Origin: Rhizobium rhododendri
GTDB taxonomy: Bacteria; Pseudomonadota; Alphaproteobacteria; Rhizobiales; Rhizobiaceae
Reading direction: 5' to 3'
DNA length: 64,000 bases
Assembly (NCBI RefSeq): GCF_007000325.2
Contig: NZ_CP117267.1
Span: 2,542,001-2,606,000, forward strand
The notes below the pieces were generated by a model that ran no database searches, was not told the origin of the DNA, and saw nothing but the letters and a program-made list of their open reading frames with translations. Numbering within the stretch: the stretch's first letter is position 1; each line of letters begins with the position of its first letter. The translations under genes and the position numbers were made by a program. This document shows, piece by piece, positions 26,534-35,333 of this stretch.

Positions 26534-27325
26534 ATGGCGCACGAACTCAATATCCCGCACGGTACACCGACCATCCTGCGGAACGCGTCGCTGGACACGC
26601 CGGAAATCTGGGAGGCTCGCGTCGATCTCGCTGCTTGCCTCAGGAGCGCTGCGCGGCTGGGCCTCGAAGAGGGCATCTGCAACCATTTCTCGGCGCTCGT
26701 TCCCGGCCATTCGGACCTGTTTCTTGTCAACCGGCTGGGCTGGGCTTTCCAGGAAGCAACGGCGTCGTCGCTTCTGATCTGCGATTTCGACGGCCATGTG
26801 GTCGCAGGAGACGGTGTACCGGAGGCAACGGCTTTCTTCATTCACGCCCGCCTGCACAAGATGCTGCCGCGCGTCGGCGCTGCCTTCCACACCCATATGC
26901 CGAATGCCACTGCGCTCAGCATGGTCGAAGGCGAACCGCTGGTCTGGGCCGGCCAGACCTCGTTGAAATTCTATGGCCGAACCGGCGTCGACGAGCACTA
27001 TAACGGCCTGGCGCTCGACGAGCGTGAGGGCGACCGGATCGCGGCGGCGCTCGGCGCCAACGACATCCTGTTCATGAAGAACCATGGCGTCATGGTCTGC
27101 GGCCCGAACATCGCCGAAGCCTGGGACGATCTCTATTATCTGGAGCGTGCCGCCGAAGTGCAGCTCAAAGCCATGAGCACCGGCCGCCGTCTGGTCGCCG
27201 TTCCCGCCGAAGTCGCCTCTGCCGCCGCCCGCCAGATGCGCGAGGGCGACCCCGAAAGCGCCCGGATGCATCTCGAGAGCCTGCGGCGGGTGCTGGACAG
27301 GCAGGAGCCGGAATATCGGAGTTAA
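26534..27325 (+). CDS. Class II aldolase/adducin family protein
   Basis: Zinc-dependent aldolase or decarboxylase-type protein of 263 residues. Zn ligands are expected in FHTHMPNATALS (two His) and MKNHGVMVCG (third His); the N-terminal GLEEGICNHFSALVPG is the family phosphate/substrate loop. Homologues act on L-fuculose-, L-ribulose- or tetrulose-phosphates. The start at 26534 follows CAGGAGACCACGGAA. It converges on the CUT2 transporter and lies among pentose genes, so a sugar-acid or pentose substrate is likely. Confidence 0.9.
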   Translation: MAHELNIPHGTPTILRNASLDTPEIWEARVDLAACLRSAARLGLEEGICNHFSALVPGHSDLFLVNRLGWAFQEATASSLLICDFDGHVVAGDGVPEATAFFIHARLHKMLPRVGAAFHTHMPNATALSMVEGEPLVWAGQTSLKFYGRTGVDEHYNGLALDEREGDRIAAALGANDILFMKNHGVMVCGPNIAEAWDDLYYLERAAEVQLKAMSTGRRLVAVPAEVASAAARQMREGDPESARMHLESLRRVLDRQEPEYRS

Positions 27326-27347
27326 TAACCGCGCTGCTAGGGTGCGG

Positions 27348-27527
27348 CCCCCTCATCCGGCCCTTCGGGCCACCTTCTCCCCGAGGGGAGAAGGGGAGGT
27401 CTCCGCATGTTGCGTCCATTGCGGTCAACCGCCGGCTGATTAAGTAGCAACCCGGTTCCGAGAAAGAGATTGCCCTTCCCCTTCTCCCCCTCGGGGAGAA
27501 GGTGCCCGGAGGGCGGATGAGGGGGGC
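27348..27527. repeat. Composite palindromic intergenic repeat (copy 2)
   Basis: Two inverted units, 27348-27397 and about 27475-27527, each with CTCATCCGGCCCTTCGGGCC/its complement and a CTTCTCCCC-GGGGAGAAG stem, separated by about 77 bases of unrelated DNA. It sits between convergent genes and could serve as a bidirectional terminator. Confidence 0.8.
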
Positions 27528-27561
27528 ACCCCCCCTCAACACTCACTTGTGGACAATGACC

Positions 27562-28509
27562 TCAGAAAGGCGAGTCCGGGAAATAGAAGTCCTTGGCATT
27601 ATCCTTGGTGACCAGCGTCGCATCGACCAGATAGGTGCCCCGCACCGGAACCTGCCCGTAGAAATTGGCGACCGTCAACTCAAGCGCCGTTCCGACCATG
27701 GCCGGCGGATAGAGCACGTCGACGGGGATCATCTTGTCGCCGTCCATGACCTTCTTGATCATGTCCTTCGAGCCGGCACCGGCGATCACGTATTTGATAT
27801 CCGTGCGCTTGGCCTGATCGATGGCCTGCAGCACGCCAACGGCCATGTCGTCGTCCTGGCACCAAACGACGTCGATCTTCTTGTACTTGGTGAGGAAGTC
27901 CTGCATCACCTTGAAGGCGTCGTCGCGGTTCCAGTTGCCGTACTGGCGATCGAGCACCTTGACCTTGGAGCCGGCAATGCCCTTGTCGAAGCCATCCTGA
28001 CGCTGCTGGTCGATGGGGATCGGCAGGCCCCTGATGACGACCACCTCAGCATCCGGAGTGTTGGCCTTGATATATTCGCCGGCGGTCTGGCCGAGCGCCG
28101 GATTGTTGCCGGCAACATAGAGGTCGCGGATCGTATGGTCGTTGACGCTCGGCGCGCGATCGACGATAGCGACGAACTTGCCCTTGTCCTTGACCTCCTG
28201 CATGGCGTTGACCAGCGGATCCGGATCGGATGGCAGGATGACGAGGGCGTCGATGCCCTGCGTCGACAGGTCCTGCACGGCATTGGCCTGGCTTGCCGGA
28301 TCAGCCGAGGTCTTGACGATGATGTTAAGGCCCGGATGTTGGGCCATCAGCAGCTTGGCGACACGGTTGGCATGGAATACCACGCCGGACGTCCAGCCAT
28401 GGTCGGCGGCCGGGATAGACACGCCGATGGTGACTTTCTTGTCTTCCGCATGGGCAGCGCCCACCAGCGCGGCAAGGGCGACAGTCGTCGCCAACAGGAT
28501 TTTACGCAT
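27562..28509 (-). CDS. CUT2 sugar ABC transporter, substrate-binding protein
   Basis: Periplasmic sugar-binding protein (RbsB/type 1) of 315 residues. The signal peptide MRKILLATTVALAALVGAAHA should be cut after residue 21. Ligand-pocket segments GVSIPAADHGWTSG, VDRAPSVNDH, QRQDGF and DDDMAVGVLQA match the pentose/hexose-binding fold. GGAGGA precedes the start. Last gene of a leftward ATPase-permease-binding-protein operon. Sugar not identifiable; xylose or a related pentose is plausible from the nearby xylA-xylB. Confidence 0.93.
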   Translation of the reverse strand: MRKILLATTVALAALVGAAHAEDKKVTIGVSIPAADHGWTSGVVFHANRVAKLLMAQHPGLNIIVKTSADPASQANAVQDLSTQGIDALVILPSDPDPLVNAMQEVKDKGKFVAIVDRAPSVNDHTIRDLYVAGNNPALGQTAGEYIKANTPDAEVVVIRGLPIPIDQQRQDGFDKGIAGSKVKVLDRQYGNWNRDDAFKVMQDFLTKYKKIDVVWCQDDDMAVGVLQAIDQAKRTDIKYVIAGAGSKDMIKKVMDGDKMIPVDVLYPPAMVGTALELTVANFYGQVPVRGTYLVDATLVTKDNAKDFYFPDSPF

Positions 28510-28582
28510 ATCTGTTCTCCTCCCAGAGAGTATCGGGGTCGATATCGCAGAAGACCGGGCGACCCCACCACCCGGTCCTTTT

Positions 28583-29590
28583 TCACGACTTGCGTATCAG
28601 CGACCGCTGAACGAGCATCGCAATGATGATGATCGCGCCTTGGATGGCGCCGATCAGGTATTCGCTGACGAAATTCGACAACAGCATGATGTTGCCGACG
28701 ATTTCGAGAATGAAGGCGCCGCAGACCGTGCCCCAGATGCGCCCGACCCCTCCCCGGAGCGCTGTACCGCCGACGACGACGGCCGTGATCGCCTGGAGTT
28801 CCCAGAGGATACCGGTGGTCGCCGATGTCGACCCCAGCCGAGGGACATAGAGCAGTACGGCAACGGCAACGCAGATGCCCTGAATGACATAGGCGGCGGT
28901 GCGTACCCGGTTGACCGAGATGCCGGAATAGCGCGCCACATCCTCGTTCGAACCAACGGCGGCAACATGCCGGCCATAGCGGGTGCGATAGAGGATGAAG
29001 GCGCCGATGGCAGCCATCGCAAAGATGACGATCACAGGCACGGGCACGCCGAGCAGCTGGCCGAAATAGGCCGGCCGGTACATCTTGACGATCTCCGGGC
29101 TGCGCACGGTGATGGCACCACCTTGCGACAGCCAGGTGGTCAGTCCACGAAAGATGCCCATCGTGCCAAGCGTCGCGATGAACGGCTCGATGCGGCCGAC
29201 TGTCGTGATGAGGCCATTGGCCAGCCCGCAGGCACCGCCAAGAGCGATGGCGAGCAGCATGGCGACAATGAGCATGCTGGCGGGATCGGCGATAGCGCCG
29301 CTGTTGATGAACAGGATCATCAGGCTGGCAACAAACGCCACCATCGAGCCAACAGACAGATCGATCCCGCCTGCCGAAATGACGAAGGTCGCGCCGATGG
29401 CAATGATGGCGATGAATGCACTGCGTGTGATGACGTTCAGCAGATTGTCGATGCTGATGAAATTCGGATTGGCGAAGGCGCCTAGCACCAGCAACAAGGC
29501 CAGCGCCACGAACGGAGCCACGGCGCGTAGATCGATATCCTTCCACGAGCGTTTCATCTTGACGGATTCGGTTGTTGTCACATTGCTCAT
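28583..29590 (-). CDS. CUT2 sugar ABC transporter permease
   Basis: RbsC-like inner-membrane permease of 335 residues with eight to ten hydrophobic segments. Conserved features are the ISAGGIDLSVGSMVAF loop and the GGTALRGGVGRIWGT coupling region. CGGAGC precedes the start. It begins 11 bases after the ATPase stop and is 73 bases ahead of the binding-protein gene. Confidence 0.94.
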   Translation of the reverse strand: MSNVTTTESVKMKRSWKDIDLRAVAPFVALALLLVLGAFANPNFISIDNLLNVITRSAFIAIIAIGATFVISAGGIDLSVGSMVAFVASLMILFINSGAIADPASMLIVAMLLAIALGGACGLANGLITTVGRIEPFIATLGTMGIFRGLTTWLSQGGAITVRSPEIVKMYRPAYFGQLLGVPVPVIVIFAMAAIGAFILYRTRYGRHVAAVGSNEDVARYSGISVNRVRTAAYVIQGICVAVAVLLYVPRLGSTSATTGILWELQAITAVVVGGTALRGGVGRIWGTVCGAFILEIVGNIMLLSNFVSEYLIGAIQGAIIIIAMLVQRSLIRKS

Positions 29591-29601
29591 GGTTGCTCCG
29601 C

Positions 29602-31122
29602 TCAGGCGGCCTCTCCGGCACTGGCACCTGTGGCCAGCACGACGATTTCGTTTTCGGTCATCATTTCGCCCGCCACCTCGCCGACGATCCGGCCGCCGCG
29701 CATCACCAGTATCCGGTCGCAGATGCCGATGAGTTCGGGCATTTCAGACGAGACGACGATGATCGAGCGGCCCTGTTCGGCAAGGGCTGCGATGAATTTG
29801 TAGATCTGTTCCTTGGTGCCGATGTCGATGCCGCGCGTCGGCTCGTCGATGATGACGATATCGGGATCGAGCAGCATCATCTTGGCGAGCAACAGCTTCT
29901 GCTGGTTACCGCCCGATAACTGGCCGGCCAGCATGTCCTTATCTCCAACCCGGATATCGAACTCCTTGATGGCGGCGTCGAGCGCGGCACGCTCCTTCGC
30001 CCGATCCACCTGGAATCGGCGGGCAAACTGGCCGAGCGCGGCAAGCGTCAGGTTGACGCGGAGGTCCTTGGTGAGCAGCAACCCCTTGCCCTTGCGATCT
30101 TCGCTGAGATAGACGATCCCGGCCTTGAGGCTGGCATGCACGTCGGCGAAGTGCACCGACTTGCCGTTGAGCTTTACCGCTCCCTGCCCCGTGCGAAGCC
30201 CGACCACGCCCTCCATCAGCTCTGTCCGGCCGGCGCCGATCAGCCCGGCAAAACCGAGGATCTCGCCACGATGAAGGGTGAAGGACGCGCGCTCGGCATA
30301 GCCCGGAACTGAAAAATTCTCGACGTTCAGCACAGTTTCACGAACCGCCGCCGCGTGCCGGTCGGGATAGAGCTTGGCCACATCGCGACCGACCATCAAC
30401 CGCGCCATATCGGCAGGCTCGAGATCGGCAGCCGGATGGGTAGCGACCAGCCGCCCGTCGCGAAGGATAGTCACCCGGTTGGCGATTTCCTTCACCTCTT
30501 GCAGCCGGTGCGAAATATAGAGGACCGCCACCCCCTTGGCGCTGATATCCCGGATGACCTTGAGAAGCGCCCTGGTCTCGGTTGGCGTCAGGGAGGCGGT
30601 CGGCTCGTCGAAGATCACCAGCCGGTGCGGCACAAGCAGCACGCGCGCGATCTGCACCAGTTGCCGTTGGGCAATCGACAGCCGCCCGACCACAACAGTG
30701 GGTTCGATATCGGCACCGAGATCGCGGATGGCGCGGCGCGCCCCGTCGTTCATGGCGCGGTCGTCGACAATGAAGCCGCGGCGCAGTTCACGGCCGAGAT
30801 AGAGGTTTTGCGCCACCGTCAGATCGGGAGCGAGCAGGATTTCCTGGTGGACGAGCACGATGCCGCGCGTCTCCGCATCCACAGGTCCGGACAAGTGAGC
30901 GGGCTCGCCATCGACCCGTACCTCGCCGCGCGTTGGCTGCAGATGCCCGGAAAGGAGCCGCATCAGCGTCGACTTGCCGGCACCGTTCTCGCCGATGATC
31001 GCATGGACTTCGCCAGCCATCACGGAAAGGTCGATGTCGCGCAGGACCTCGACAGGCCCGAATGATTTCGAGAGGCCAACGGCTTGCAGAAGCGGCATGG
31101 AGACATCGATGCGCGGGTTCAT
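29602..31122 (-). CDS. CUT2 sugar ABC transporter, double ATPase
   Basis: RbsA-type protein of 506 residues with two nucleotide-binding domains. Domain 1 has Walker A GENGAGKST, signature LSIAQRQLVQIAR and Walker B VIFDEPTASL. Domain 2 has the degenerate Walker A GLIGAGRTEL usual for the family, signature LSGGNQQKLLLAK and IIDEPTRGID. The start at 31122 has AGAGGA upstream; an in-frame extension of 20 codons to 31182 is arginine/glycine-rich and unlikely, and MPLLQA at 31098 has no ribosome site. First gene of the transporter operon; divergent from the toxin module. Confidence 0.93.
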   Translation of the reverse strand: MNPRIDVSMPLLQAVGLSKSFGPVEVLRDIDLSVMAGEVHAIIGENGAGKSTLMRLLSGHLQPTRGEVRVDGEPAHLSGPVDAETRGIVLVHQEILLAPDLTVAQNLYLGRELRRGFIVDDRAMNDGARRAIRDLGADIEPTVVVGRLSIAQRQLVQIARVLLVPHRLVIFDEPTASLTPTETRALLKVIRDISAKGVAVLYISHRLQEVKEIANRVTILRDGRLVATHPAADLEPADMARLMVGRDVAKLYPDRHAAAVRETVLNVENFSVPGYAERASFTLHRGEILGFAGLIGAGRTELMEGVVGLRTGQGAVKLNGKSVHFADVHASLKAGIVYLSEDRKGKGLLLTKDLRVNLTLAALGQFARRFQVDRAKERAALDAAIKEFDIRVGDKDMLAGQLSGGNQQKLLLAKMMLLDPDIVIIDEPTRGIDIGTKEQIYKFIAALAEQGRSIIVVSSEMPELIGICDRILVMRGGRIVGEVAGEMMTENEIVVLATGASAGEAA

Positions 31123-31265
31123 TGCAGCGCGTCCTCTGCCGCCACTGCCACCCCTGCGGCGCATAAACCTTCGGCCCCGCAAAGGGCGACAAGGCTCACG
31201 CCATCGTCCTCAAGAACTCTCTCCACCCCGGCACTCCTCCAAGCAAGAGGCTAGCGTATATGATG

Positions 31266-31276
31266 AGGTACGTAAA
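31266..31276. promoter_or_regulatory. GAGGTACGTAAA motif upstream of ABC operon
   Basis: Shares GAGGTACGTA with 25624-25633 and GTACGTAAA with the spacer of the xylose regulator's inverted repeat (36397-36405). Possible shared operator half-site. Confidence 0.35.
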
Positions 31277-31367
31277 GCAGTGGGCGAATGTTTTTTATGG
31301 ATTACAAACAGGACGTGCATGATGAGACGGGCGATGCCGGCTTGATGACTTCTCGCGCCAACTGCTT

Positions 31368-31373
31368 TATACT
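31368..31373 (+). promoter_or_regulatory. -10 element of toxin module
   Basis: TATACT six bases before the ATG at 31380; the -35 is weak (TGACTT, 31346-31351, 16-base spacer). Confidence 0.35.
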
Positions 31374-31379
31374 TATCCT

Positions 31380-31712
31380 ATGAGCGAAGGCACTCGGACA
31401 AATTTCGTACCAGATCGCAGCGATATGGCTCTCGATGCACTGGTGCTTGGGACCGTCAACGCTCCTTATCGACGCTCTGTGTCCTCCACCGAATTGGTTT
31501 CAGTTCTTGCCACCGGCAAAATAGACAGCTGGCTCGTGCACATCTCGACGTTTTTCACCGACGTTCGCCCGGATCTGGTGATCGACTTCGCTGATGCCCA
31601 CGGCATCGGGCATTCCCAACTGCAATTGATGTACGCCCTCGTTAAAGGTGCGACTGGGGAAGCGAGCAAGGAGATGGAGGAAGCCCTTGTCGAACTGGCA
31701 CAGCCTGCTTGA
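31380..31712 (+). CDS. Probable antitoxin partner of AbiEii-type toxin
   Basis: A 110-residue soluble protein directly upstream of, and overlapping, a nucleotidyltransferase toxin gene, hence the antitoxin call by position. It is short for an AbiEi antitoxin (about 200 residues with winged helix), and I see no clear helix-turn-helix; the middle has DSWLVHISTFFTDVRPDLVIDFADAHG and the end a charged helix KEMEEALVELAQPA. The ATG has no ribosome site. A TATACT -10 (31368-31373) would start transcription at the A of the ATG, suggesting a leaderless message. Confidence 0.7.
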   Translation: MSEGTRTNFVPDRSDMALDALVLGTVNAPYRRSVSSTELVSVLATGKIDSWLVHISTFFTDVRPDLVIDFADAHGIGHSQLQLMYALVKGATGEASKEMEEALVELAQPA

Positions 31713-32346
31713 TCGTGCCATCCGTGGACTTGAATCCCTACCGCAAATAACGGTTACTCAGGAGGATTGGACGCTCGGCGGAGGCACCGCCCTGATGCTT
31801 CAACTACAACACCGGCTGTCCAAAGACATCGACATCTTCTTCCACGATGCCCAGTATCTGACATTCCTTTCACCCCGCGTCGGAGGCGAAGAAATTTGGG
31901 GAGCCGATGCCTATGACGAAGCGGCGCACTATGTGAAATTGATCTACGCGGAAGGCGAGATCGACTTCATCATATCCTCAAATATTACCAACATTTTACC
32001 GCACAGGATGAGCGTGGAGGGCGACATAAACGCCGGAATTGCGGCCTACGTTATTCCCATCGAGCATCCCGTAGAGATCGCCCTCAAGAAGCTGTGGCAT
32101 AGGGGACCGGAACTTAAAATCAGGGACGTTTTCGATATCGCTGTCGTCGCAGAACATCATGAGGCGCTCCTGGTTGCCAATCTTCACCATGTCAAATCGA
32201 AAAAGAATGCGATTGTCAGCCGCTTGAGCAATATCGACGGCAATTTCTTTCGCGCATCCATGGAAGAGTTGGACATTCTGCCTGCCTACGCCAGCACTGC
32301 GAAATCAGCATTGGCAACAGTGCGCACGATTTTGGATCGTATTTAA
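31687..32346 (+). CDS. AbiEii/AbiGii-type nucleotidyltransferase toxin
   Basis: Toxin of type IV toxin-antitoxin/abortive-infection systems, 219 residues; such enzymes transfer nucleotides to tRNA or other targets. The catalytic motif is seen as LGGGTALMLQLQHRLSKDIDIF (split: GGGTALML then LSKDIDIF), and the later KKLWHRGPELKIRDVFDI matches the second conserved block. The best start is TTG at 31687: GGAGG stands seven bases ahead and lies inside the upstream gene, giving a 26-base overlap and translational coupling; a GTG at 31648 is the alternative. It is followed by a hairpin and converges on xylA. Confidence 0.88.
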   Translation: MSNWHSLLDRAIRGLESLPQITVTQEDWTLGGGTALMLQLQHRLSKDIDIFFHDAQYLTFLSPRVGGEEIWGADAYDEAAHYVKLIYAEGEIDFIISSNITNILPHRMSVEGDINAGIAAYVIPIEHPVEIALKKLWHRGPELKIRDVFDIAVVAEHHEALLVANLHHVKSKKNAIVSRLSNIDGNFFRASMEELDILPAYASTAKSALATVRTILDRI

Positions 32347-32349
32347 CGA

Positions 32350-32378
32350 GCGTCTCCCCGCAACCAGCGGAGAGACGC
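32350..32378. terminator. Hairpin between toxin and xylA
   Basis: GCGTCTC-c-CCGC, loop AACCA, GCGG-a-GAGACGC: an 11-bp stem with one mismatch between convergent genes, able to work for both strands. Confidence 0.6.
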
Positions 32379-32387
32379 CCCCAACCA

Positions 32388-33698
32388 TCAAACGTAACGG
32401 TTGACGATGTTTTCCAGCAGTTCCTGCTTGCCTGAACGAGGCTGCGGGTTGATATCGTTCCCTTCCACCCATTTGGCGATGTCGTCGAGCGCGTATTCGC
32501 CGCGCAGCAGCTTCTGGGGCTCGGCGGCATTCCAGCCGGCGTAGCGGTCGTCGAGCGGCTTGGACAAAGCCTTGTCCTCGATCATCTTGGCTGCCGCCTT
32601 CAGGCCGCGCGCGCAGCAATCCATGCCGCCGATATGGCCGATCAGCAGGTCTTCCGCATCCAGCGACTGGCGACGCAGCTTGGAATCGAAGTTCGTGCCG
32701 CCCGTGGTGAAACCGCCGCCGGACAGGACCTGATAATAGGCCAGCGTCATTTCCGGCACGTTGTTCGGGAACTGGTCGGTGTCCCAGCCGGACTGGTAGT
32801 CGTTGCGGTTCATGTCGATGGAGCCGAAAACGCCGAGTGCGTTCGCAAGCGCCAGTTCGTGCTCGAAGGAATGACCGGCGAGGATGGCGTGGCCCTGCTC
32901 GATGTTGAGCTTCACCTCGTTCTCGAGGCCGTATCTCTTGAGGAAGCCATAGACCGTCGCGACGTCGTAGTCGTACTGGTGCTTGGTCGGCTCCTGCGGC
33001 TTAGGCTCGATGAGGATGGTGCCCTTGTAACCGATCTTGTGCTTGTACTCGACGACGAGGTTCAGGAAGCGGCCCATCTGATCGAGTTCGCGCTTGAGGT
33101 CGGTGTTGAGCAGCGTCTCGTAGCCCTCGCGACCGCCCCACAGGACGTAGTTCTCGCCGCCGAGCTTCTGCGTCGCGTCGAGGCAGGTCTTCACCGTGGC
33201 CGCAGCAAAAGCGAAGACGTCCGGATCGGGATTGGTTGCAGCGCCGCTCATGTAACGGCGGTGGGAGAACATGTTGGCCGTGCCCCAGAGAAGCTTGACG
33301 CCCGTATCGGCCTGCTTCTGCGCAAAGTGGTCGACGATCTCGTTGAGGTTCTTGGTGTTCTCGGCAAAGTTATTGCCTTCCGGCCGGACGTCGGCGTCGT
33401 GGAAGCAATAATAGGGAGCGCCGAGCAGGGTGAAGAATTCGAAGGCGACATCGGCCTTCAGCTTGGCAGCTTCCATGGTGTCGCTAAACCACGGGCGCAA
33501 AAACGTCTGGCCGCCGAAGGGGTCGCCGCCTGGCCAGGTGAACGTGTGCCAGTAGGCAACGGCAAAGCGGAGATGGTCCTCCATCCGCTTGCCCAGCAGC
33601 ATCTCGTCCTTGTTGTAGTGCCGGAAGGCCAGCGGATTAGTGCTGTCGGGGCCCTCGTATTTTACCTTCTGGATATCTCCGAAAAATCCTGTGGTCAT
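32388..33698 (-). CDS. xylA: Xylose isomerase
   Basis: Converts D-xylose to D-xylulose in the cytoplasm. The 436-residue length fits the class II enzyme. Visible active-site segments are [13 protein letters not shown] (catalytic His), [23 protein letters not shown] (metal ligands), [13 protein letters not shown] and [17 protein letters not shown]. Start at 33698 with AAGGAGGA. It follows xylB on the same strand with repeat copy 3 between. Confidence 0.97.
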   Translation of the reverse strand: MTTGFFGDIQKVKYEGPDSTNPLAFRHYNKDEMLLGKRMEDHLRFAVAYWHTFTWPGGDPFGGQTFLRPWFSDTMEAAKLKADVAFEFFTLLGAPYYCFHDADVRPEGNNFAENTKNLNEIVDHFAQKQADTGVKLLWGTANMFSHRRYMSGAATNPDPDVFAFAAATVKTCLDATQKLGGENYVLWGGREGYETLLNTDLKRELDQMGRFLNLVVEYKHKIGYKGTILIEPKPQEPTKHQYDYDVATVYGFLKRYGLENEVKLNIEQGHAILAGHSFEHELALANALGVFGSIDMNRNDYQSGWDTDQFPNNVPEMTLAYYQVLSGGGFTTGGTNFDSKLRRQSLDAEDLLIGHIGGMDCCARGLKAAAKMIEDKALSKPLDDRYAGWNAAEPQKLLRGEYALDDIAKWVEGNDINPQPRSGKQELLENIVNRYV

Positions 33699-33740
33699 GG
33701 GTATTTCCTCCTTGGTTGGTCTGGTGTTGGTTCTGTGGCT

Positions 33741-33846
33741 CCCCCTCATCCGGCCCTTCGGGCCACCTTCTCCCCGAGGGGAGAAGGAAAGACGAGGCCT
33801 CCGCAGTTTCCCCCTCTCCCCTCGGGGAGAGGGTAGGGTGAGGGGG
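33741..33846. repeat. Composite palindromic intergenic repeat (copy 3)
   Basis: Unit 33741-33787 is nearly identical to the first unit of copy 2; a diverged inverted unit follows at about 33811-33846 (CCCCTCTCCCC...GGGGAGAGGG). Located between xylB stop and xylA start, so it may act on the xylBA transcript. Confidence 0.8.
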
Positions 33847-33854
33847 TTTTGTTG

Positions 33855-35309
33855 CTAATGCGCCAGCGACTTGATCGCCGGATAGAGCGCCCGGTAACGC
33901 CCGTAAGCCTCCTCGTAGGCACCAGCGAAGGCGGATACGGGCTCGATCGTCCCGGCCGTCGCCGGCGGCGTGCAGACGGCAACCGGATCGGCCCCCGTGG
34001 CCGCAATCAGCCCGAGCCGGGCAGCACCGAAGGCCGCGCCGAAATCGCCGTCGGCCGGCAGGTCGACGGGCACGCCGAGCGCGGTGGCGATCGAGGCCAG
34101 CCAGTAGCGAGAGCGCGAGCCGCCGCCGATAGCGGTGACGCGGGAGATTTGGGTGCCGGCAGAACGCAGCGCCTCGAGGCTGTCACGGATGGCGAAGGAT
34201 ACCCCTTCGAGCACGGCTTGGGTCAGCACGACGCGGCTGCTCTCGTGGCCAAGGCCGATGAAGGCGCCACGGATCGCGGCATCGTTATGCGGCGTGCGCT
34301 CGCCGGAAAGATACGGGAGAAATGTTACGCCCGACGGCGCCTTCAGCGTATCGCCGAGTTCGCCGGTGAGGTCAGCCGGCGACTTACCGGTGATCTCGGA
34401 ATGCCAGTTGAGCGCATCGGTGGCCGACAGGATGACGCCCATCTGGTGCCAGGTGTTGGGAAGCGCATGGCAGAAGGCATGCACGGCGCTCTCCGGCTTC
34501 GGCAGATAGGAGCCGTTGGCGGCAAACAGCACGCCGGAAGTCCCGAGCGACACAAAGGCTGCGCCATCGCTGACGGTTCCCATGCCGCAGGCCGAAGCCG
34601 CATTGTCGCCTGCCCCGCCGGCCAGGACGACGTCGCCGGACATGCCCCACTTCGCCGCCAGTTCGCCACGAAGTTTGCCGCCAACCTCGGTGCCTTCGAC
34701 CAGTTGCGGCATCTGCGCTTCGGTAAGGCCGGTGGCGGCCAGCAATTCAGCCGACCACTTGCGCTTGCCAGTATCGAGCCAGGATGTGCCCGCCGAGTCC
34801 GACATTTCCGAGATGTGTTCGCCGGTCAGCCAGAGGCGGAGGTAATCCTTGGGAAGCAGCACGTGGGCCACCTTGGCGAAGATTTCCGGCTCGTGCCTGG
34901 CAACCCAGGCGAGCTTGGGCGCGGTGAAGCCCGGGAAGACGATGTTACCTGTCAGTGCGCGAAAACGCGGATCGGCGTCGAGCGCGGCCGCCTCGACATG
35001 GCTGCGCGTGTCGTTCCAGAGGATGCAGGGGCGCAGCACCTTGTCGGCAGCGTCCAGCAGCGTCGCGCCATGCATCTGACCGGAAAGGCCGATGCCGCGC
35101 ACCGCAGAAAGCTCGTTCGGATGAGAAGCCTTGAGGCCCGCAATCGCCTCCTCCGTGGCACGCACCCAATGCGCCGGATCCTGCTCTGACCAGCCGGGAT
35201 GCGGCCGCGAAACGTCAAGCGCGCCATTGGCGGAGCCGACGATCTTCTGATCGCCGTCGATCAGCATGGCTTTGACGCCGGAAGTGCCGAGATCGAGACC
35301 GAGATACAT
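33855..35309 (-). CDS. xylB: Xylulokinase
   Basis: FGGY-family kinase phosphorylating D-xylulose, 484 residues. N-terminal ATPase motif LGLDLGTSGVKAMLID, substrate segment SGQMHGATLLD, WNDTRS, catalytic aspartate in VLAGGAGDNAASACG and C-terminal FGGY signature TAIGGGSRSRYWLASIATAL. AGGAG precedes the start. It begins 24 bases after the LacI regulator gene; the three genes form lacI-xylB-xylA in the leftward direction. Confidence 0.96.
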   Translation of the reverse strand: MYLGLDLGTSGVKAMLIDGDQKIVGSANGALDVSRPHPGWSEQDPAHWVRATEEAIAGLKASHPNELSAVRGIGLSGQMHGATLLDAADKVLRPCILWNDTRSHVEAAALDADPRFRALTGNIVFPGFTAPKLAWVARHEPEIFAKVAHVLLPKDYLRLWLTGEHISEMSDSAGTSWLDTGKRKWSAELLAATGLTEAQMPQLVEGTEVGGKLRGELAAKWGMSGDVVLAGGAGDNAASACGMGTVSDGAAFVSLGTSGVLFAANGSYLPKPESAVHAFCHALPNTWHQMGVILSATDALNWHSEITGKSPADLTGELGDTLKAPSGVTFLPYLSGERTPHNDAAIRGAFIGLGHESSRVVLTQAVLEGVSFAIRDSLEALRSAGTQISRVTAIGGGSRSRYWLASIATALGVPVDLPADGDFGAAFGAARLGLIAATGADPVAVCTPPATAGTIEPVSAFAGAYEEAYGRYRALYPAIKSLAH

Positions 35310-35333
35310 GTGGTTTACTCCTGTTGCCGCCCC

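Noticed and set aside
24290..33846. Possible CRISPR-like repeats
   Set aside because: Units are inverted, few, irregularly spaced and lack spacers or cas genes; they are palindromic intergenic repeats.
33849..35189. Long open frame (446 codons) opposite xylB
   Set aside because: It exactly shadows xylB on the other strand, has no family motifs and arises from GC-rich codon use.
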